Below, in pieces: positions 1 to 8,642 of a DNA stretch of 64,000 nt. Source of the DNA: Myxococcales bacterium (GTDB lineage: Bacteria; Myxococcota_A; Polyangia; Polyangiales; Polyangiaceae); NCBI GenBank assembly GCA_016191785.1, contig JACPVJ010000184.1, forward strand, positions 186,001 through 250,000. Reading direction: 5' to 3'. Each line of letters begins with the position of its first letter. Position 1 is the first letter of the stretch. The position numbers and the translations under genes are program-made. The notes below the pieces were generated by a model. The model was given only the letters and a program-made list of their open reading frames with translations. It ran no database searches and had not been told where the DNA came from.

Positions 1-1264
1 CCTTGGCATCTTCACGTGCACGGCTGGCATCGACACCCAGGGCGTGGACGGCGTGCCCCAATCGCTGGCGGCCCTCGCGGCCGCGGGCCTCTGCGCCCTC
101 GAGCTCGCGTTGCACCGCCGAGCTCGACGCGCCCACCTCGGCCAGATCGCCGAGCTTCGACTTGATCTGCGAGAGCACCTGCACCAGCTCGGCGGGTCGA
201 TTCTGAGGGTAGGCTCGCATCAGCATCAGCTCGAAGACCTCGAGCCGGCGCTTCCACCGGTCGACTGCCGTGCGCTCGGACGTCGACGGCACGTGAGAGC
301 TGACCACGTCGTCCGACGCCTCGACGGGCAAGTGCACCCCGAGCGCGGTGGCGGCGGCCACCAGGTCGTTGTGCACCTTGTGGGCGTCCACCGGTCGATC
401 CGACGGGTCTTTCGCGAGCAGCTCGTGGACGAGCTCGTCGAGGGCCTCGGGCAGATCCGGATCGAACTGCCGCACCGAAGGCGGCGCTTCCTTCATGTGC
501 TTCAGGAACCAGGTCGCCACGTCGTGCGCCTGGAAGGGCAGCCGGCCTGCCAGCATCTCGAACGCCATGATCCCGAGCGCGTACAGATCGGCGGCCGGCC
601 CCGCCTCCGTCGAGGTGATGCGCTCGGGTGCCATGTACTGGGGCGTACCGAACACTTCGCCCGAGCCGGTCAGTCGGACGTCCTGCATCGAGCGAGCGAT
701 GCCGAAGTCGAGCAGCTTCACGATCTCGGAACCGTCCGGCATTCGGGCCAGAAAGATGTTCTCGGGCTTCAGATCGCGGTGAATGACCTCGAGATCATGG
801 GCGCGGGCCAGGGCCCTTGCCACCTGGATCAGGATCCGCAGCGTCCGCTCGAGCGGCACCCTGCCGTGCTCGACGACGTCCGCCAAGGTCTCGCCTTCGA
901 GCAGCTCCATCACCAGGTACAAGCTGCCTTCGCCGGTCTCGCCCTGCTCCAAGATCTCGATGATGTTGGGGTGGGCGATCTTCTGGGCGGCCTTGGCCTC
1001 TCGACGGAAGCGCTCTTGGATGACCGAGTTCTTGGCCAGCGTCGGGTTCATGACCTTGATCGCGACGTGCCGATCGCTCACCCGATGCTTCGCCCGATAG
1101 ACGGTGGCCATCCCGCCTTCGCCGATCACGTCCTCGATCAGATAGCGCCCCGCGACCGTGGTCCCGATGCGCGGGTCCTGGATCTCGACCAGCACCGCAC
1201 CGTCCACGAAGCACGTGGTCTTGTCGGTCGGGTACTTCAGCTTGCACTGCGGGCAGGCTTTCAT
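1..1264 (-). CDS. Serine/threonine protein kinase with N-terminal zinc-ribbon-like motif (3' end outside window)
   Basis: Eukaryotic-type Ser/Thr kinase, open to the left edge, so the C-terminus is missing; 421 codons are visible. The N-terminus MKACPQCKLKYP followed by a further Cys resembles a small zinc-ribbon. The kinase domain spans roughly residues 40-300: Gly-rich loop GEGGMATVY, catalytic Lys in VAIKVM (about residue 70), catalytic loop HRDLKPEN (about 161-168), DFG (about 185), and YMAPE. All catalytic residues are present, so it should be active. A non-kinase tail of at least 100 residues follows. The ATG at 1264 was chosen because it directly precedes the CPQC motif. It is divergent from the SH3-domain gene. 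Substrate unknown; such kinases are typical of Myxococcota. Confidence 0.93.
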   Translation of the reverse strand, partial: MKACPQCKLKYPTDKTTCFVDGAVLVEIQDPRIGTTVAGRYLIEDVIGEGGMATVYRAKHRVSDRHVAIKVMNPTLAKNSVIQERFRREAKAAQKIAHPNIIEILEQGETGEGSLYLVMELLEGETLADVVEHGRVPLERTLRILIQVARALARAHDLEVIHRDLKPENIFLARMPDGSEIVKLLDFGIARSMQDVRLTGSGEVFGTPQYMAPERITSTEAGPAADLYALGIMAFEMLAGRLPFQAHDVATWFLKHMKEAPPSVRQFDPDLPEALDELVHELLAKDPSDRPVDAHKVHNDLVAAATALGVHLPVEASDDVVSSHVPSTSERTAVDRWKRRLEVFELMLMRAYPQNRPAELVQVLSQIKSKLGDLAEVGASSSAVQRELEGAEARGREGRQRLGHAVHALGVDASRAREDAK

Positions 1265-1424
1265 GGGGGCCGGGGCAGGGCATATCCTCTGCCAGGGTCG
1301 GGCCTCTTGGAAGAGTTTCGCTGAGACCCCTTCAGATCCGGCTCATCCAGGCATTTTTCCGTCCGGAGTCTCACGTGCTAAGGGGGTGGGCGGCGCCCGG
1401 CAGCGGCTCGAGCGCCCGAGACCC

Positions 1425-2312
1425 ATGACCCCGGACAAGAGCGGCCTCAGCGTCCAGATCCCGAAGCCCGGCGACGACCAGCCGCGCCTCGTGCGCGTGG
1501 CGCTGATCGCGGTCGTGGGCTTCGCGATCGGCGTGGCGTGGCCGCGGCTCGCGGGCATCAAGCTCGTCCCGAACGCCCCGGTCGAGAGCGAGGCCACCGC
1601 CGCGACCAGCGGCGACGAGGCGAAGCCGGCATCGCCGGCCGCGAGCGCCGCGCCGCCCCCGGCGGCGAAGGCGGCGCCCGCCTCGGAGCCCGCGCCGGCG
1701 GCCCCCGCCGAGCCGTCGGACCGACTGGACGTCTCGGAGCCCAAGGTGACGAGCTGTCGTGACGCCAAGGGGGGCCGCACGGAGAAGTGCGACGCCATCC
1801 CCGTCGACGGGCTGATGCGCCCCAAGATCCTCGCGCTCGCGACGTGCCCGGCGGCCGACGGCGTCCAGGGGAAACTGTCGCTGGGCGTCGAGCTCGACTT
1901 CGACAGTGGCAAGGCCACCGACGTCCTCAAGGGCAAGAGCACGAATCTGCCGGACGCGACGGCCGATGCGCTGATCACCTGCGCGAAGAAAGAGTTTCAG
2001 ACGCTGTCGCTCTCGGACGTCAAGCACGACCACGCGAAGTACACCGTGTTCTTCCTGGTCGAGCTGAAGCCCCCGGGGCCCGCGCCCGACGCGGCCAAGG
2101 GCCCGAAAGAGGTCGCGACCGCCAGCGGCCGAGCGAGCGTGACGTGGGAGGTGGCGATCGTGCGCGATCAGCCCAAAGACGGCGAGATCGTCGCTCGCCT
2201 GATGCGCGGCACGCGGGTCGTCGTGACCGGGCGTGACGGCGACTGGTACCGCATCAAGTACGACGCCAAGGGCTCCGAGGCCTGGGTGTTCCGTACCGCC
2301 ATCGGCATGTGA
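1425..2312 (+). CDS. Membrane-anchored protein with C-terminal bacterial SH3 domain
   Basis: 295 residues. The N-terminus is cytoplasmic and charged, followed by one transmembrane helix (VALIAVVGFAIGVAW, about residues 26-42). A long Ala/Pro/Glu-rich linker comes next, then a middle domain with three Cys, then a C-terminal SH3b-like domain (about 225-295) with the usual ARLMRGTRVVV and DWYRIKY features and a closing W-F segment. SH3b domains usually bind peptidoglycan or peptides, so a periplasmic envelope role is likely but not shown. The ATG at 1425 starts just before the TM helix; longer in-frame starts run into the kinase promoter region. The next small gene follows 6 bp later and may be co-transcribed. 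Confidence 0.8.
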   Translation: MTPDKSGLSVQIPKPGDDQPRLVRVALIAVVGFAIGVAWPRLAGIKLVPNAPVESEATAATSGDEAKPASPAASAAPPPAAKAAPASEPAPAAPAEPSDRLDVSEPKVTSCRDAKGGRTEKCDAIPVDGLMRPKILALATCPAADGVQGKLSLGVELDFDSGKATDVLKGKSTNLPDATADALITCAKKEFQTLSLSDVKHDHAKYTVFFLVELKPPGPAPDAAKGPKEVATASGRASVTWEVAIVRDQPKDGEIVARLMRGTRVVVTGRDGDWYRIKYDAKGSEAWVFRTAIGM

Positions 2313-2318
2313 CCGGCG

Positions 2319-2744
2319 GTGTCGACGGGTCGTGCTAGGCTGCTCGGGTTGACTGGCGACGGCGATTCCGATGAAGGCCCCGGCGCGTCGGCGGGCGCCG
2401 CCGGCGGCGACGACGTGGTCGTCCTGGGCTCCGAGCTGCCGGATGGAAAGGGCGTCGGGGTCGTGCGCCTGCGCGAGGGCAACGTCGAGCTCGGGCGCGT
2501 TCAGCCGATGGAAGAGGGCAAGCCGATCTTGGGCGAGGTCGTCAAGCTGACCCCACGCTCCGACTCACCCCGCGTCTGCGACGTGGAAGTGCAATACACA
2601 CCGAAGCAAGTGCGCCGGCGCGCTCCTGCGGCGCCCGCCGAAGCGACGCCCGGCTCGCGCAGCGGGCCTCCTCAGGTTGCGACCGACGACTATCGGCGGA
2701 ACTGGGACGCGATCTGGGCCCAGAAGAAGACCCTTCCGAGCTGA
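2319..2744 (+). CDS. Small protein of unknown function
   Basis: 141 residues from a GTG start; I do not recognise the family. It is acidic and Gly-rich at the N-terminus, has a central basic/valine-rich segment (VVRLREGNVELGRVQPMEEG) that could be a small beta fold, and ends in a Trp-containing tail. The GTG lies 6 bp after the SH3 gene stop, which suggests coupling. An extended -10 box TGCTAGGCT lies inside this reading frame, 7 nt before an in-frame TTG at 2349. A shorter, independently transcribed 131-residue product is therefore equally possible. Confidence 0.6.
   Translation: MSTGRARLLGLTGDGDSDEGPGASAGAAGGDDVVVLGSELPDGKGVGVVRLREGNVELGRVQPMEEGKPILGEVVKLTPRSDSPRVCDVEVQYTPKQVRRRAPAAPAEATPGSRSGPPQVATDDYRRNWDAIWAQKKTLPS
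2333..2341 (+). promoter_or_regulatory. Extended -10 box TGCTAGGCT, possible leaderless start at TTG 2349
   Basis: TG-C-TAGGCT fits the extended -10 pattern TGnTAnnnT and lies 7 nt upstream of an in-frame TTG. The identical nonamer occurs upstream of the gene at 10642. No clear -35 is needed for an extended -10. Inference only. Confidence 0.4.
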
Positions 2745-2765
2745 CGGCCGCTCAGCGGTTCGCGC

Positions 2766-4958
2766 CTAGAACGCGTCGATCAGCACGCGCGCCTTGGTCT
2801 TCGCGATCACGTAGGTCGCGTCCACGCCCTCGGCTCGCGCGTAGTGGATGCTCTGACCTCGCCACGAGTCCCCCGCGCCGATGCGGAGGCTCTTCGGGCC
2901 GAAGGCCGTGCGCTCGATGCGCACGACCACCTCCGGCGCCTCGAGCCCCTGGCCGGGTTTCTCGGGTCCGAGCGCGATGGCCGCCTCGGCGCGGAGCGCG
3001 ATCAGCGTGTCGGAGATCTCGGCGACCCGCTGGGGAGCCAGCTCGACGCCCGACGCGCGCACGAAGCCGTCGGCGCGGCGCTCGAGCACCAGCTTCTTGC
3101 CCTGACGCTCGAGCACGACCTGGGTCGCGACGTCCGGGGTGACGGTGAAGACCGTGCGATCCAGGAACCAAGTGCCGACTGCGTCCAGGGTCCGGCGCGG
3201 CAGGATGAACACCCCCGGCTCACCGCCGAGCTTGGCGAAGGCCCCCCCGGTGGTCGCCGCCCCGACGGTGACGGTGTGCTCTTTGACTCCGGCGTCCCCG
3301 GCCGAGAACGCGAGCTTCAAAGTGAGCTCGGGGGTCGAGAGCCCGAAGCTCGGGTCGTCGCTCTCGCTCACCCAGCGATCGGCGGTCAGGCGCCCGAGCT
3401 CGCTCACCGCGTCTCCGGTCAGTGCCGTGTCTGCCCGCTTGCCCTTGGGCAGGTCCAGGGCGATTTGCCCCGAAGCATCCCGGTGGATCTTCTGCTCCAG
3501 GCCCCGCCCTCGGACCTCGAGGCTGCGGAAGTCGGCGTTCTCGAACTCGAAGAGCTTCAGGCTCCGCATCAGCGTCGAGTCGGCGTCGAGCGCGCGGGCC
3601 GTGTCGGCGTCGAGCATCATCACCGCGCCGTCGGCGACGCGGCGCACCGCCAGCTTCCCAGACCGGCTCACGGTGCCGATTTCGACGACCTCTTCCACGA
3701 CTGCTGCGTCGCTCTCGCCGGCGGACCGCAGCGTGACCTTGCCCGCGGGGGGTGACAGCCCGAGCTCGGTGAGCTTTGCCTCGCCGAGCAGCTCCCCCGT
3801 GGCTCGAACCATCGCCTCGATGCGCCGGTTGCCGGTCTCGAGTCCGACGTCGCCCTGGACCGGAGAGCGCATCACGAAGCCGCTCTCTTTGCGCGCGAGA
3901 TCCAGCTTCTTGTCCCCGCGCACCACGAGCACCGACTCGACCTCGTCCTTTCTGAGCGCGAAGAGCTGCTTGTCCACCAGGTCTGCCGCCGGGGTGTCGA
4001 GCGCCGGCAGCACCGACTTCGGCACGCAGGCCGCGACCAGGTCCGGCGAACGGCGCAGCGCCACGACGTCGTTCTCGCTCTTGGGGCAGCGGCCACCGAC
4101 CTCGATCATCCCCTTCGGGCGCCCCGCTTCCTTGGGCGTGAGCTCGATGTGCACGTTCTTGCCTGCCCCGAGCGCCGCCTCGGCCTCGGTCGGCTCGATG
4201 AAATGCTCGGCCTTCGTCCGGGCGAACTGGGTCAGGACTTGATCGAAGACGTCGCGGCTCACGCGCACCTCTCGCTCCATGCCGTCGAACTGCCAGCGAT
4301 CGCGCCCCGTGCTCTTCAGCTTGCGGACCGCGCCGTCGGTGCCGGTGATGATCACGTGCGAGAGCTGGTTCGACGTGTAGGGCATCATCTGACGCCCGCG
4401 GAGCGTGCCCGCGTCGATCTCGAGCTCTTTGATCAGATCGCGGGCCACCAAGAACACGCCGCTCTCGGGCCCGCCCTCGGCCGTGACCTCGAGGTAGCGC
4501 GAGCCCGGCGGCGAGGCGGCCTCTTTGCCGACCGTGAGGCGGTATCGAACCTTGCCCATGGCCACGTCGAGCCGAAACAGTGGGGCATCGAGGCCGAGCT
4601 CGGCGTGGTTCACCTCTTCGGGCTTGATGCGGCGGACGAAGCGGGCGAACTCGAGGGAGCCGAGGAACTTGTCGATGGCGTAGGCGTCCGCCTCTTCGGC
4701 CACGGGCTCCTTGATGTTCCAGCTGCGGTCGCCGGCGTCGCCGGTGAGCTCGCGCTCGATCACCAGACGCTTGCCGTCGCGCTCCGCGACGATGCGCGAG
4801 ACGTCGTCCTCTCGAAATGCCGTGAGCAAGTTGAAAGAACGCGCGTCCTTCTCGCTCGTGGTCACCCGGCCCTGGGTGGCGATCACCACGCCGACCAGGC
4901 CCAGAGCCGCCACCACCAGCCCCAGGTTCACGATCTGCCGCCGCACGCCCTTCTGCAT
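2766..4958 (-). CDS. DUF4340 domain protein of GldG-type ABC operon
   Basis: 730 residues. One N-terminal membrane anchor (LGLVVAALGLVGVVIAT, about 10-28) is followed by a long periplasmic part made of repeated DUF4340-like units (for example the ALGLDAPLFRLDV and FGLSTPELTLKLAF segments, each followed by a beta strand and a FLV/FIL segment). DUF4340 proteins are regularly encoded after GldG-like proteins; their biochemical role is unknown. The ATG at 4958 shares one base with the GldG stop (TGATG), which suggests translational coupling. It is the last gene of the operon that begins at 8288. Confidence 0.85.
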   Translation of the reverse strand: MQKGVRRQIVNLGLVVAALGLVGVVIATQGRVTTSEKDARSFNLLTAFREDDVSRIVAERDGKRLVIERELTGDAGDRSWNIKEPVAEEADAYAIDKFLGSLEFARFVRRIKPEEVNHAELGLDAPLFRLDVAMGKVRYRLTVGKEAASPPGSRYLEVTAEGGPESGVFLVARDLIKELEIDAGTLRGRQMMPYTSNQLSHVIITGTDGAVRKLKSTGRDRWQFDGMEREVRVSRDVFDQVLTQFARTKAEHFIEPTEAEAALGAGKNVHIELTPKEAGRPKGMIEVGGRCPKSENDVVALRRSPDLVAACVPKSVLPALDTPAADLVDKQLFALRKDEVESVLVVRGDKKLDLARKESGFVMRSPVQGDVGLETGNRRIEAMVRATGELLGEAKLTELGLSPPAGKVTLRSAGESDAAVVEEVVEIGTVSRSGKLAVRRVADGAVMMLDADTARALDADSTLMRSLKLFEFENADFRSLEVRGRGLEQKIHRDASGQIALDLPKGKRADTALTGDAVSELGRLTADRWVSESDDPSFGLSTPELTLKLAFSAGDAGVKEHTVTVGAATTGGAFAKLGGEPGVFILPRRTLDAVGTWFLDRTVFTVTPDVATQVVLERQGKKLVLERRADGFVRASGVELAPQRVAEISDTLIALRAEAAIALGPEKPGQGLEAPEVVVRIERTAFGPKSLRIGAGDSWRGQSIHYARAEGVDATYVIAKTKARVLIDAF

Positions 4959-6568
4959 CAATCCTGGTCCTCGGACTCGGACTCGGACTCGGTCCGCGTG
5001 GCCCCCGAGCGTGGGCTGCGCGAGCGCTTCTCTTTCGCGCGGCGCCGCAGCATCACGAACACTCCGAGCGCCGCAGCCGACACGGGCATGTAGATCAGGA
5101 CGTAGCGGAGCACTTCACTCAGCGACTCTTCGGTCAGCGAGAGGCCGACGTCGTTGCCCTGCTTGTCGGGCACGCTCACCAGTGCGGGGCGGGCCGACAG
5201 CCACGACAGCGCGCTCTCGACGAACAGTCGGTTGCCGAGCAGCGTGGGCTCGCGCCAGTTCCGGCCCCACGCCAGGTTGGTGCTGGCCGCGAAGACCGCA
5301 CGAGGGCCGTGGGCTCGGCTCGAGCCGGCGGGCTTCGGGAGCTCGACGGCGAAGGCGAGGGTGAACGGCCCCGCCGCATCGCCTGCACCCTTCTCGACCG
5401 GCTTGCCTTGTTCGACGAACGGGCGGACGTCCCGCAGCGCGAAGGCGTCGGCGCTGGTTCCGAGCAACGGCTGAGCCGACGAGTTGGCGGTGGCCTTCAA
5501 GCTCTGGGCGGCGCTGATCAGCACCTTGAACTTGGCCTGATCCCCCTTGAGCAGGCCGCTGGTGATGCCGTGGGCCTTGGGCACGGCGAAGAAGGTCTCG
5601 CCCAGCCCCTGGGGAAGGCGTGCCTCTTCGTTCTTCTCGATGATGAAGTCGTTGCCGAGCTCGATTCCGGCGGCGCGGCCCACCGGCTCGAGCCCGGTGC
5701 TCTTGATCCGGTTGTCCTCGTCCAGCACCGGGTTGGCGAACACCAGCAGGTTGCCACCGCCGGTCAGGTAGTCGGCCAGCTGCTTGCCCACCTTCTCGGA
5801 GACCGCCACCTCGGGGCCGACCACGGCGATCACGTGACAGTCCGAGAGCGCGACCGTGGGTTTTGGCGACGTGAGGTCGACGACGACGGACTCGTAGTTG
5901 TTCTTCTGAAGGCGAAAACGCAGCTCGCCCAGGCCTTGTGGACCGCCATCGTCGATGGAGATCTCTTGGTGCCCGGTCGAAAAGCAGATCTTCGTGGTCT
6001 GCTTCTCGAGCACGTTGCGGATGCCTTCGGTCAGCGCCTGCTCGAGCTTGGGCTTGCTTCGCCCGTCGTTGTCGTCCACCGCGACCATGTCGTCGGTGGT
6101 CACGAACCAGTGGCGGTCCCCGCGGACGATGACCAGGCTGGCATCGGTGACGACGCGCCCGTCCTCGGTCTTGCCCGCCACGATGCCGTACTTCTGCTGC
6201 AGCGCCAGAAACTCGGCGGGGCTGCGGTCGGGGTCGACGTAGCGGGTGTTCAGCTTGGTGGTCTCGGCGCCGTAGGCAGTGAGCATGTGGCGCACGCTCA
6301 CGCTGAGCGGATCGCTCGCGCTCAAGAAGACGACCACCTCGACCGGATCTCCGAGGGCCCGCAGCGTCTCGGTGGTCGCGCTCGACAGGGTGTACAGGCC
6401 CGCCCGGGTGACGTCCCAGCGCTTGTAGAAGCGGGCGACCAGCACGTTGCACAAGACCGCGATCACGGCCGCGGCGAGGACGCCCGCGGCCGCCAGCGCC
6501 TTGAAGGTGGGCGTGACGGCCCCCGAGGGCGTCGCGGCGGCCGGCGGCCGCTTCTTGGGCTTTGCCAT
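4958..6568 (-). CDS. GldG-like ABC transporter accessory protein
   Basis: 536 residues. An N-terminal TM helix (about 22-45) precedes the typical start of the large periplasmic GldG/ABC-type_uncharacterised domain (FYKRWDVTRAGLYTLSSATT), continuing to about residue 480. A C-terminal TM helix (YVLIYMPVSAAALGVFVML) and a charged tail ending in Ser-Glu repeats follow. GldG-family proteins partner with an ABC-2 permease; in Bacteroidetes they are needed for gliding, but most homologues have unknown roles. The start overlaps the permease stop by one base (TGATG), and the stop overlaps the DUF4340 start. Confidence 0.88.
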   Translation of the reverse strand: MAKPKKRPPAAATPSGAVTPTFKALAAAGVLAAAVIAVLCNVLVARFYKRWDVTRAGLYTLSSATTETLRALGDPVEVVVFLSASDPLSVSVRHMLTAYGAETTKLNTRYVDPDRSPAEFLALQQKYGIVAGKTEDGRVVTDASLVIVRGDRHWFVTTDDMVAVDDNDGRSKPKLEQALTEGIRNVLEKQTTKICFSTGHQEISIDDGGPQGLGELRFRLQKNNYESVVVDLTSPKPTVALSDCHVIAVVGPEVAVSEKVGKQLADYLTGGGNLLVFANPVLDEDNRIKSTGLEPVGRAAGIELGNDFIIEKNEEARLPQGLGETFFAVPKAHGITSGLLKGDQAKFKVLISAAQSLKATANSSAQPLLGTSADAFALRDVRPFVEQGKPVEKGAGDAAGPFTLAFAVELPKPAGSSRAHGPRAVFAASTNLAWGRNWREPTLLGNRLFVESALSWLSARPALVSVPDKQGNDVGLSLTEESLSEVLRYVLIYMPVSAAALGVFVMLRRRAKEKRSRSPRSGATRTESESESEDQD

Positions 6569-7314
6569 CAGCCCCACCTCCACGAGTCGACCACGCGGAC
6601 GGTGACGAACAGCGGGAACACGACCAGCGAGCCGTCGAACACGAGGCGGCGCAGATCGACCACGCCCTTGGCCATCTCGTCCATCTGAGACAAGACCGAC
6701 ACGTGCGCCGAGAGGTCCCGCAGCATGCCCGCGTCGAAGACGTACTCGCCGATCCCCAGGATGAACAACCCGAAGATCACCAGCATGGTGAGCACGAAGG
6801 CCGTCAGCTGGCTCTGGGTCATGGCGCTCATCAGCGTGCCGACGGCCAGGTACCCGGCGCCGACCGAGATCACACCCAGGTAGCTGGAACCCACTACCCG
6901 CCAGTCGATCTGACCGGTGTTGCGCAAGATCAAGATGTAGAGCAGCGTCGGCGCCCACATCGCCAGGTAGGTGGCCAAGGTCGCCAGGTACTTGCCGAGC
7001 ACCACCCCGGCGGGGGTGACGGGTGCGGTCAAGAGCGCCTCGATGGTCCCGCTCTTCCGCTCTTCGGCGAAGACTCGCATGGTGAGCGCCGGGCAGACCA
7101 AGAGCAGCGACACCAAGAGGAAGATCGACTGCCCGAAGTAGGCCTGGACCGGACCGCTGTCGATCGACGCGCTGGTCATGCCCGAGACGTGCACCACGAT
7201 CGAGTAGAAGCTCAGGCCCTGGATCAAGAGGAAGACGACGAGCATGACCCAGGCCAGGGGGGTGACCCACAGGCCGAGCAGCTCGCGACGGAAAATGGCC
7301 AGCGCCCCGCTCAT
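6568..7314 (-). CDS. ABC-2 type permease
   Basis: 248 residues with about six predicted TM helices and the ABC-2 permease hallmark near the second helix (MRVFAEERKSGTIEALLTAP), a cytoplasmic coupling region shared by GldF/NosY-like permeases. The ATG at 7314 overlaps the ATPase stop by 4 nt (ATGA). It forms the membrane channel of the transporter whose ATPase is upstream and whose periplasmic partners are downstream. The transported substrate cannot be told from sequence. Confidence 0.92.
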   Translation of the reverse strand: MSGALAIFRRELLGLWVTPLAWVMLVVFLLIQGLSFYSIVVHVSGMTSASIDSGPVQAYFGQSIFLLVSLLLVCPALTMRVFAEERKSGTIEALLTAPVTPAGVVLGKYLATLATYLAMWAPTLLYILILRNTGQIDWRVVGSSYLGVISVGAGYLAVGTLMSAMTQSQLTAFVLTMLVIFGLFILGIGEYVFDAGMLRDLSAHVSVLSQMDEMAKGVVDLRRLVFDGSLVVFPLFVTVRVVDSWRWG

Positions 7315-8288
7315 GACGCCCCCTCGGGTTCTTCGTCGGCTTCGGGCTCGGCCCGGGTGAGCTCGGCGAACACGTCCTCGAGCGTGGCGCGGGACGGCCC
7401 CGCGTCCCGCACCGCGAGCCCGGCTCCGACCAGCGCGGCGATGGCGGCCTCGAGCACCGGTCCGACGTCGGGGGTGCCCTTCGAGAGGGCCAGTGTCAGG
7501 CGCCAGAGGCCCTCGCCCTCGGCCGGCTTCGCCCGGACTCGCCGCACGCCCGTCAACGGTTCGACCGCCGCGATGGCCTGGTCGCGATCGCCCCGCACGG
7601 TGAGGACGCCTCCGTCGGCGCGACGCCGCGCGCGCAGCTCGGCGATGGTGCCCTCGGCGACCAGCCGGCCGCGATCGATGACGATGGCGCGGTCGCAGGT
7701 GGCCTCGACTTCGCTCAAGATGTGCGTCGAGAGCAAGATGGTGTGGCTCTCGCCCAGGCCGCGGATCAGCCGGCGGACCTCGCGGATCTGGTTGGGATCG
7801 AGGCCAGCCGTCGGCTCGTCCAAGATCAAGAGCGGTGGGTTGGCGACCAGCGCGTCGGCCAGGCCCACGCGCTGTCGATACCCCTTGGAGAGGTGGCCGA
7901 TGACCGTGTCCGCCATCTCGGTGACCACCGCCAGACTCATGGCGCGCTCGACCGCGGTCTTGCGTTCGCCGCGCGCGACCTTCTTCACGGCGGCGCGGAA
8001 GCCGAGGTACTCGCGGACTCGCATCTCGGTGTAGAGCGGTGCCGACTCGGGCATGTAACCAATGGCGCGGCGGGCCTCGAGGCTATCGTCGACGATGTCA
8101 TGCCCGGCGACCCTCACCGTGCCGCTGGTGGCCCCCAGGAACCCGACCAGGATGCGCATGGTCGTGCTCTTGCCGGCGCCGTTTGGTCCGAGAAAGCCCA
8201 CGACCTCGCCCTTGCCCACGCGGAAGGACACGTCGCGCACCGCCACCACGGTGCCGTAGTCCTTCGTCAGGCGGTCGACCTCGATCAT
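7311..8288 (-). CDS. ABC transporter ATP-binding protein (GldA-like)
   Basis: 325 residues. Walker A GPNGAGKST (about 34-42), signature LSKGYRQRV (about 133), Walker B with LLILDEPTAGLD (about 155) and a switch His in LSTHILSEVE are all intact. The C-terminal extension (after about 220) with the ALEDVF-like segment TLEDVFAELT is typical of ATPases of ABC-2 exporters. First gene of the four-gene operon. On the minus strand a TGCTATCTC sequence sits 9 nt before the ATG and there is no obvious Shine-Dalgarno, so the transcript may be leaderless. Confidence 0.95.
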   Translation of the reverse strand: MIEVDRLTKDYGTVVAVRDVSFRVGKGEVVGFLGPNGAGKSTTMRILVGFLGATSGTVRVAGHDIVDDSLEARRAIGYMPESAPLYTEMRVREYLGFRAAVKKVARGERKTAVERAMSLAVVTEMADTVIGHLSKGYRQRVGLADALVANPPLLILDEPTAGLDPNQIREVRRLIRGLGESHTILLSTHILSEVEATCDRAIVIDRGRLVAEGTIAELRARRRADGGVLTVRGDRDQAIAAVEPLTGVRRVRAKPAEGEGLWRLTLALSKGTPDVGPVLEAAIAALVGAGLAVRDAGPSRATLEDVFAELTRAEPEADEEPEGAS

Positions 8289-8297
8289 GGCCGGCCC

Positions 8298-8306
8298 GAG
8301 ATAGCA
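8298..8306 (-). promoter_or_regulatory. Possible extended -10 (TGCTATCTC) for the ABC operon
   Basis: On the minus strand TG-C-TATCTC ends 9 nt before the ATG at 8288. It resembles the -10/start geometry of several other genes here. The last base does not fit TAnnnT, so support is modest. Confidence 0.35.
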
Positions 8307-8330
8307 CGGTTCTCGGCCGCCGGAGTACCC

Positions 8331-8528
8331 CTAGCCTCCCAAAACCCGCGTCACTGCGCGGCGTACCCAGCCCACCGGATTGCACACGTCCGAGACCGCC
8401 GGCGTGCCGGTCAATTGCTCGTAGCAGAGCCGCGGCGCGGGCCACGCCAAGACGACGATCACCACGAACACCAAGAGCACGCTGACGAGCACGGCCGTGG
8501 CCGGTGACTGTTCCTTGGCTACTGACAC
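8331..8528 (-). CDS. Small single-pass membrane protein
   Basis: 65 residues from a GTG start, with one strongly hydrophobic helix (AVLVSVLLVFVVIVVLAW, about 12-29) followed by a short periplasmic or cytoplasmic tail with two Cys. No family recognised. It lies upstream of, and in the same direction as, the ABC operon, separated by 42 bp, and might be its first member. A TACACT hexamer about 45 bp upstream could be a -10. Its reality rests on the clean TM helix and lack of an alternative gene in the gap. Confidence 0.5.
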   Translation of the reverse strand: MSVAKEQSPATAVLVSVLLVFVVIVVLAWPAPRLCYEQLTGTPAVSDVCNPVGWVRRAVTRVLGG

Positions 8529-8642
8529 TTACCGTTCGCCGAGCAAGGGCCCGTCGCCTCACGCTGCGGCAGTGTAACGCGCCCTTGGCCCGCTCGGAAA
8601 CCGGCGCTACCCATCGATCGCCACTCATGCGAGCTTTCCCGC

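Noticed and set aside
44-1324. A 426-codon open frame on the + strand
   Set aside because: Opposite the Ser/Thr kinase, whose catalytic motifs are intact on the minus strand; the + frame is low-complexity Arg/His/Leu.
4968-4992. Short CGGACT hexamer repeat at the end of the GldG-like gene
   Set aside because: Only about four copies encoding a Ser-Glu tail; ordinary low-complexity C-terminus.
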